Source: Bacillota bacterium (GTDB lineage Bacteria; Bacillota; Clostridia; Tissierellales; Sporanaerobacteraceae). From it: a stretch of 21,441 bases of DNA. Numbering within the stretch: the stretch's first letter is position 1; every line of letters begins with the position of its first letter. The position numbers and the translations under genes are program-made. The notes beneath the pieces are model-generated. The model worked only from the letters and a program-made list of their open reading frames with translations. It was not told the origin of the DNA and ran no database searches. Location: NCBI GenBank assembly GCA_029779375.1, contig JAKPAR010000219.1, forward strand, positions 1 through 21,441. The letters are read 5' to 3'. Below, in pieces: positions 17,060-21,441 of this stretch.

Positions 17060-19483
17060 ATGGACAAGGAAGAAAACAAGATTATATCAGTAGATATTGA
17101 AGAAGAAATGAAAAAGTCCTATTTAGATTATGCAATGAGCGTTATAGTCAGTAGGGCACTTCCTGATGTTAGAGATGGACTTAAGCCTGTTCACAGAAGA
17201 ATACTTTATGCTATGAATGAACTTGGTCTTTCTCCGGATAAACAGTATAGAAAGTCTGCAAGAGTTGTCGGTGACGTTTTAGGTAAGTATCATCCACATT
17301 CAGATACATCGGTATATGATGCTATGGTGAGACTTGCACAGGATTTTAATATAAGATACCCTCTTGTGGATGGTCATGGAAACTTTGGTTCTGTTGATGG
17401 TGATAGTGCTGCTGCTATGCGTTATACGGAAGTTAAAATGACAAAACTTGCTGTAGAAATGCTTAGAGATATAAATAAAGAAACAGTAGATTATAGGCCA
17501 AATTTTGATGAATCTTTAAAAGAACCTGTAGTGCTTCCAAGTAGATTTCCAAATCTATTGGTCAATGGATCTTCTGGAATTGCTGTAGGCATGGCTACAA
17601 ATATTCCTCCTCACAATTTATGTGAAGTAATAGATGGAATTGTTGCTATGATAGATAATCCTGATATAGATGTAGAAAGTCTTATGAAAATCATAAAAGG
17701 GCCTGATTTTCCAACAGGAGCAATGATCATGGGAAAAGAAGGAATAAGATCTGCCTATAGAACAGGAAGAGGCAAAATAATTATAAGAGCTAAAGCAGAA
17801 ATAGAAACAAATGAAAAAGGTAAAAACAAAATAATAGTTACAGAAATTCCATATCAGGTAAATAAAGCTAATCTCATTGTAAAAATAGCAGAATTAGTTA
17901 GGGATAAACGAATTGAAGGAATATCTGATTTAAGAGATGAAACTGATAGAGAAGGAATGAGAATAGTAATTGAGCTAAAAAGAGATGCAAACCCTAATGT
18001 AGTATTAAACAATTTATATAAACATACTCAAATGCAAGAAACCTTTGGTGTAATAATGCTTGCTTTAGTAAATGATGAACCTAAGATACTTAATTTAAGG
18101 CAAGTATTAAGACATTATTTAGATTATCAAAAAGAGATAATCATAAAAAGAACTCAATATGATTTAAAGAAAGCTGAAGAAAGAGCACATATATTAGAAG
18201 GGCTTAGAATTGCTCTTGATCATATAGATGAAGTGATAAATATCATAAGAAGTTCAAAAGAAGAAAGTATCGCAAGAGAAAAACTTATTTCTAATTTTGG
18301 ACTTTCTGAAAAACAAGCTCAAGCTATTCTTGATATGAGACTTAGAAGACTTACAGGATTAGAGCGAGAAAAAATTGAAGGGGAATATGCAGAACTGATA
18401 AAAGAGATAAATAAATTTAAAGAAATTCTTGCCAATGATAGATTGATATATCAGATAATAAGAGAAGAATTATTGGATATAAAAGATAAATATGGAGATG
18501 AAAGAAGAACAGTTATCATGCCATCTCAAGATGAGATTAATATTGAAGATATGATTGAGGAAGAAGATGTAGTTATTACATTAACTCATTTTGGATATAT
18601 AAAGAGATTACCTGAAGATACCTATAAGATTCAAAAAAGAGGTGGGCGTGGAATCACAGCTATAACCACAAGAGAAGAAGATTTTGTTGAACATTTATTT
18701 ATAACTTCAACTCATGATACTATCCTTTTCTTTACCAATGAAGGAAGAGTATTTGCTTTAAAAGCATATGAAATACCAGAAGGAAAAAGGCAATCTAAAG
18801 GTATGGCTATAATTAATTTGTTAAATTTAAGTGGAAGTGAAAAGATAAATGCAGTCATACCGATAAAAGAATATGATCCAGAAAGTAATTTGGTATTTGT
18901 TACTAAAAAAGGAATTGTTAAAAAGACGAGATTTGAACAATTTAAAAATATAAGAAAAAATGGTCTTATAGCAATTACTCTAAAGGAAGATGATGAGCTT
19001 ATTAGTGTGAGAAAGACTCATGGAAACAGAGAATTCATACTTGTAACTAAAGATGGAATGTCAATAAGATTCCATGAAAAAGATGTTCGTGAAATGGGAA
19101 GAACAGCTACTGGAGTTAAAGCTATAAAATTAAATGAGGGAGATCAAGTAGTAGGAATGGACCTAGTAGAAGAAGGTAAATATTTGTTGGTTGTAAGTGA
19201 AAATGGATATGGAAAGAGGACTTCTCTTGAAGAATACAAAACTCAAACTAGAGGAGGAAAAGGAATAAAAACCTATCATGTAAAAGATAAAACTGGTCCA
19301 TTAGTTTCTGCAAAAGTAGTAGATATAAGCGATGAACTAATGCTTATATCAATGGCAGGTGTAATTATAAGACTTAGTGTTGAAGATATTTCAGAAATGG
19401 GGAGAAATACCCAAGGTGTGACTTTAATGAGAATTGAAGGGGAAGATAAAGTAGTGGCTGTAGCTAAATATATTGGAGAATAG
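17060..19483 (+). CDS. gyrA: DNA gyrase subunit A, 807 aa
   Basis: GyrA carries the DNA-cleaving tyrosine and the DNA-wrapping domain of gyrase. The breakage-reunion domain begins [28 protein letters not shown], with the catalytic Tyr122 in [11 protein letters not shown]. The C-terminal beta-pinwheel carries a GyrA-box-like KRGGRG after about residue 535. Numbering coincides with Escherichia coli, so the quinolone region reads His80-Ser81-Asp82-Thr83-Ser84-Val85-Tyr86-Asp87. Ser81, in place of the usual Gly, and Ser84 are unusual; Thr83 is also found in some clostridia. Two adjacent ATGs (17057 and 17060) follow AAGGAGG; the second has the better spacing (6 bases). Length is typical. A strong terminator follows at once. 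Confidence 0.98.
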   Translation: MDKEENKIISVDIEEEMKKSYLDYAMSVIVSRALPDVRDGLKPVHRRILYAMNELGLSPDKQYRKSARVVGDVLGKYHPHSDTSVYDAMVRLAQDFNIRYPLVDGHGNFGSVDGDSAAAMRYTEVKMTKLAVEMLRDINKETVDYRPNFDESLKEPVVLPSRFPNLLVNGSSGIAVGMATNIPPHNLCEVIDGIVAMIDNPDIDVESLMKIIKGPDFPTGAMIMGKEGIRSAYRTGRGKIIIRAKAEIETNEKGKNKIIVTEIPYQVNKANLIVKIAELVRDKRIEGISDLRDETDREGMRIVIELKRDANPNVVLNNLYKHTQMQETFGVIMLALVNDEPKILNLRQVLRHYLDYQKEIIIKRTQYDLKKAEERAHILEGLRIALDHIDEVINIIRSSKEESIAREKLISNFGLSEKQAQAILDMRLRRLTGLEREKIEGEYAELIKEINKFKEILANDRLIYQIIREELLDIKDKYGDERRTVIMPSQDEINIEDMIEEEDVVITLTHFGYIKRLPEDTYKIQKRGGRGITAITTREEDFVEHLFITSTHDTILFFTNEGRVFALKAYEIPEGKRQSKGMAIINLLNLSGSEKINAVIPIKEYDPESNLVFVTKKGIVKKTRFEQFKNIRKNGLIAITLKEDDELISVRKTHGNREFILVTKDGMSIRFHEKDVREMGRTATGVKAIKLNEGDQVVGMDLVEEGKYLLVVSENGYGKRTSLEEYKTQTRGGKGIKTYHVKDKTGPLVSAKVVDISDELMLISMAGVIIRLSVEDISEMGRNTQGVTLMRIEGEDKVVAVAKYIGE

Positions 19484-19520
19484 AAAAAATCCTCATATTG
19501 AAAAATATGAGGATTTTTTT
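19484..19520 (+). terminator. Strong terminator after gyrA, possibly bidirectional
   Basis: The base right after the gyrA stop codon begins a 16-bp perfect inverted repeat (AAAAAATCCTCATATT at 19484-19499 and its complement at 19504-19519) around a GAAA loop, ending in a run of seven Ts. A runs on the left and T runs on the right mean that it would also work on the minus strand. It separates gyrA from the rsbV-rsbW-sigB unit. Confidence 0.95.
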
Positions 19521-19570
19521 CCATGAGAAAACCTAGTGAATTACTTTACTTTATTTCCAAATTATTATAA

Positions 19571-19588
19571 AATTAGTTTAGACTAATT
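19571..19588. repeat. Palindrome upstream of rsbV, candidate operator
   Basis: AATTAGTTTAGACTAATT has 7-bp perfect arms around TTAG; only one base pair of the 18 breaks symmetry. It ends nine bases before the rsbV ribosome site, and a TATAAA-like -10 candidate (19566-19571) abuts it. It could be an operator for a dimeric repressor or a leader hairpin. I cannot assign a regulator, and I see no clear sigma-B-type promoter. Confidence 0.55.
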
Positions 19589-19610
19589 TAGTAATAAGGA
19601 GGGATGCCAT

Positions 19611-19928
19611 GTGTCATTAGATATAGAAGTAAAATTTAATGAAAAGGAAAATGCTTGGGTTATAATTCCTGTAGGAGAAATAGATATATATACTTCACCA
19701 AAAATAAAAGAGATATTATTTGAATCATTAGAAGAAAAAAATTCAAATATATTGATAGATGGTGAAAAATTGGATTATATTGATAGCACAGGACTTGGAG
19801 TTTTAATAAGTATACTTAAAAAAGTAAGAGAAAGTGAAAATCATATTAAAATCATCAATTTAAAATCTAATATACGAAAATTATTTGATATAACAGGATT
19901 AGATAAAGTTTTCATAATTGAGGAGTGA
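19611..19928 (+). CDS. rsbV: Anti-sigma factor antagonist RsbV-like (STAS domain), 105 aa, GTG start
   Basis: This is a STAS-domain antagonist that frees a sigma factor by binding its anti-sigma partner when unphosphorylated. The core VIIPVGEIDIYTSP, the phosphorylation site DSTGLGVL (Ser59, equivalent to Ser56 of Bacillus RsbV) and the end KLFDITGLDKVF are all present and look more like RsbV than SpoIIAA. The start is GTG at 19611, six bases after AAGGAGGG; the ATG two bases earlier is out of frame and soon hits a stop. It heads a compact rsbV-rsbW-sigma set and follows the gyrA terminator, so it must have its own promoter in 19521-19600. I saw no strong consensus there. Confidence 0.92.
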   Translation: MSLDIEVKFNEKENAWVIIPVGEIDIYTSPKIKEILFESLEEKNSNILIDGEKLDYIDSTGLGVLISILKKVRESENHIKIINLKSNIRKLFDITGLDKVFIIEE

Positions 19929-19933
19929 AAAAT

Positions 19934-20305
19934 ATGGAAAGAGATTTAATTGCACTTAAGCTTCCAAATAAGCCAAGTTATGTAGGAGTTATAAGACTCA
20001 CCACATCTTCTATAGCAAGTCAGGCAGGACTCAATATAGAGGAAATAGAGGATGTAAAAGTAGCTATAGCAGAGGCTTGCATAAATGCATTGGGAAAATC
20101 GGATAGTTTTGATATTGAATATGAGTTATATAGTGAAAAATTAGTTATATCTGTTAAAAATGTTTCTGAAAAAATAGATGATAAATGTGAAAATTCGAAA
20201 GAGAGGGCATTAGGAATATTGATAATAAAGTCTCTAATGGATGAAGTTGAATTCACAAATAGTGGAATTAAAATGACTAAGCAAATAGAGGATGGTAATA
20301 GATGA
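19934..20305 (+). CDS. rsbW: RsbW-like anti-sigma factor/GHKL kinase, 123 aa, degenerate ATP site
   Basis: Position, neighbours and sequence indicate an RsbW/SpoIIAB-family anti-sigma factor that should bind the sigma factor and, if active, phosphorylate RsbV on serine. The N-terminal PNKPSYVGVIRLTTSSIAS, IEDVKVAIAEACINA with the N-box Glu47 and Asn51, and the C-terminal GILIIKSLMDEVEF are recognisable. The G1 box, normally DxGxG, reads VKNVSEKID (74-82): the adenine-binding Asp is Asn76 and the glycines are missing. It is short (123 residues against about 146-160 in Bacillus relatives). I start it at the ATG at 19934, eight bases after AGGAG; a GTG at 19925 overlaps that ribosome site. The end overlaps the sigma gene by four bases (ATGA). 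Confidence 0.85.
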   Translation: MERDLIALKLPNKPSYVGVIRLTTSSIASQAGLNIEEIEDVKVAIAEACINALGKSDSFDIEYELYSEKLVISVKNVSEKIDDKCENSKERALGILIIKSLMDEVEFTNSGIKMTKQIEDGNR

Positions 20306-21093
20306 TTAAACAAGGTTCTTATGAAAAAGATGGAATTCCAAATATAGAGGATATTGATACAAAAACTTTGTTTAAAATTTATAAAGAAACTAAAGATATA
20401 ACTGCAAGAGAAGAATTAATAAAAAGGCATCTTTATATTGCTGAAATACTTTCCAAGAAATATGCAAATAGAGGTATAGAATATGATGATATATATCAAG
20501 TGGCCTGTATAGGATTAATATATGCTATAGATAGATATGATTTAGATAAAGGCTATGAATTTTCTAGTTTTGCTACACCCACTATAATAGGAGAGATAAA
20601 GAAGTATTTTAGAGATAAAGGTTGGACTATAAGAGTTCCTAGAAGGATACAAGAACTTTCAAAAAAAATAAACAATTCTAAAGTAGTACTCAGTCAAAAA
20701 TTGCAACGTTCTCCTACAGTAGGAGATATTGCAGAATATTTAAATTGTACAGAAGAAGAAGTTTTGGAAGCTATGGAAGCAAGCAAAGTATATACACCTC
20801 AATCACTAGATTTAACTTATGATTCCAACAATGATGACAAGGATATCAATTTAGCAGAGTTGATTGGAGAAGATGATATATATTTTAGCAAAATAGAAAA
20901 TAATGATTTTGTGATGAAGACTATGGAAAAATTAAATGATATGGAAAAGAAAGTTTTTATTGATAGGTATTTTAACAAGAAAACTCAAGTTGCTATAGCT
21001 AAGAGTTTAGGTATTTCTCAAATGACTGTTTCAAGAATTGAAAAGAGAGTTATTGAAAAGTTTAGAAAAGAATTAGAAAAAACATTAAATTAA
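20302..21093 (+). CDS. sigB: RNA polymerase sigma factor of the SigB/SigF/SigG group, probable SigB, 263 aa
   Basis: This sigma-70-family factor has region 2 with YDDIYQVACIGLIYAIDRYD (61-80) and the subgroup hallmark FSSFATPTIIGEIKKYFRDKG through to the IRVPRRIQEL segment (88-119). Region 3 covers KLQRSPTVGDIAEYLN, and region 4.2 has the helix-turn-helix KTQVAIAKSLGISQMTVSRIEKR (about 227-249). Length is close to Bacillus SigB (262). RsbV-like neighbours favour a stress-type SigB over the forespore factor SigF, but the two are close and the call is inferred. It overlaps rsbW by four bases, so the pair is translationally coupled. The stop codon lies only 13 bases before the -35 box of the first rRNA promoter, and no terminator is visible. 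Confidence 0.88.
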   Translation: MIKQGSYEKDGIPNIEDIDTKTLFKIYKETKDITAREELIKRHLYIAEILSKKYANRGIEYDDIYQVACIGLIYAIDRYDLDKGYEFSSFATPTIIGEIKKYFRDKGWTIRVPRRIQELSKKINNSKVVLSQKLQRSPTVGDIAEYLNCTEEEVLEAMEASKVYTPQSLDLTYDSNNDDKDINLAELIGEDDIYFSKIENNDFVMKTMEKLNDMEKKVFIDRYFNKKTQVAIAKSLGISQMTVSRIEKRVIEKFRKELEKTLN

Positions 21094-21106
21094 ATAAAAA
21101 AAAGTA

Positions 21107-21135
21107 TTGACATATTAATTTATAGGCTATATAAT
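21107..21135 (+). promoter_or_regulatory. rRNA promoter P1 (perfect sigma-A consensus)
   Basis: A perfect TTGACA (21107-21112), a 17-bp spacer and a perfect TATAAT (21130-21135) lie between sigB and 16S. An A-rich tract (21090-21103) directly upstream could serve as an UP element. Confidence 0.93.
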
Positions 21136-21186
21136 CTAGTATTGTTGCTGACTTATTTTAAAACAATAAAAAAAAGAAAAAACTTG

Positions 21187-21215
21187 TTGACAAATGTAGA
21201 AAAAGATGATATATT
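21187..21215 (+). promoter_or_regulatory. rRNA promoter P2
   Basis: A perfect TTGACA (21187-21192), a 17-bp spacer and TATATT (21210-21215) form a second promoter 80 bases after P1. A long A-rich tract (about 21165-21182) lies upstream as a likely UP element. A start near G21221 would give an 80-base leader before 16S. Confidence 0.88.
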
Positions 21216-21300
21216 AAAAAAGTCAGTTTTGAACTTAGACAATTGAACAGCGTGAAACAATCCTTGAGTTTAATTAAAATTTTTAAGACAGGTAAAACTT
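21216..21300 (+). other. rRNA leader region
   Basis: The stretch between P2 and mature 16S contains TTGAACAGCGTGAAACAA (21243-21260), similar to the conserved leader/spacer sequence found before processing stems in clostridial rRNA operons. It should hold the 5' arm of the 16S processing stalk; the partner arm lies outside the window. No clear boxA was identified. Confidence 0.5.

Positions 21301-21441
<141 letters not shown>

Noticed and set aside
21243..21260. CGTGAAACA in the rRNA leader resembles half of a parS site
   Set aside because: The left half (TTGAACAG) does not match, so there is no palindrome; it fits rRNA leader sequence better.

Overview
This window is the chromosomal replication-origin region of a low-GC, Gram-positive, probably spore-forming anaerobe of the Clostridia/Tissierellia type. 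The evidence is the strongly A+T-rich base composition, the order mnmE-mnmG-rsmG-noc-soj-parB | rnpA-rpmH | oriC | dnaA-dnaN-yaaA-recF-remB-gyrB-gyrA-rrn, a Firmicutes-type 16S rRNA start, and a YtaF-type sporulation membrane protein at the left edge. The genus cannot be settled from 141 bases of 16S.

Left arm (1-10158, every gene on the minus strand): a partial ytaF; a PhzF-family gene behind parB with a perfect 16-bp parS site between them; parA (soj); a Noc-type ParB paralogue; rsmG, mnmG and mnmE (rRNA/tRNA modification); jag/khpB, yidC, yidD, rnpA and a 44-aa rpmH. Strong terminators lie after the PhzF gene and after noc. Weaker hairpins sit over the jag and rpmH stop codons.

Centre (10159-10741 and 12077-12324): a bipartite oriC flanking dnaA. 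The upstream part holds about eleven DnaA boxes, five of them perfect, plus a consensus promoter for rpmH and a promoter for dnaA that overlaps a DnaA box. The downstream part holds two perfect boxes. The second is followed by a short GC-rich stretch and five consecutive DnaA-trio triplets, which closely resembles the Bacillus subtilis basal unwinding system and marks the likely melting site.

Right arm (10742-21441, every gene on the plus strand): dnaA, dnaN, yaaA, recF, remB, gyrB, gyrA and a strong terminator; then an rsbV-rsbW-sigB three-gene set; then tandem consensus rRNA promoters and the start of a 16S rRNA gene. All genes on both arms point away from oriC, so transcription is co-directional with replication.

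The window is core, conserved chromosome, and I see no mobile elements, CRISPR arrays, tRNAs or clearly foreign genes. The points worth a second look are: the DnaA-trio unwinding site; the parS site; a Noc that keeps all four Noc-type specificity residues but has no room for a membrane-targeting helix; a short RsbW-like protein with a degenerate ATP-binding G1 box; a sigB gene that runs without a visible terminator into the rRNA promoters; an unusual Ser81/Thr83/Ser84 quinolone region in GyrA; several palindromes in control regions; and repeated use of TTG/GTG starts in core genes.
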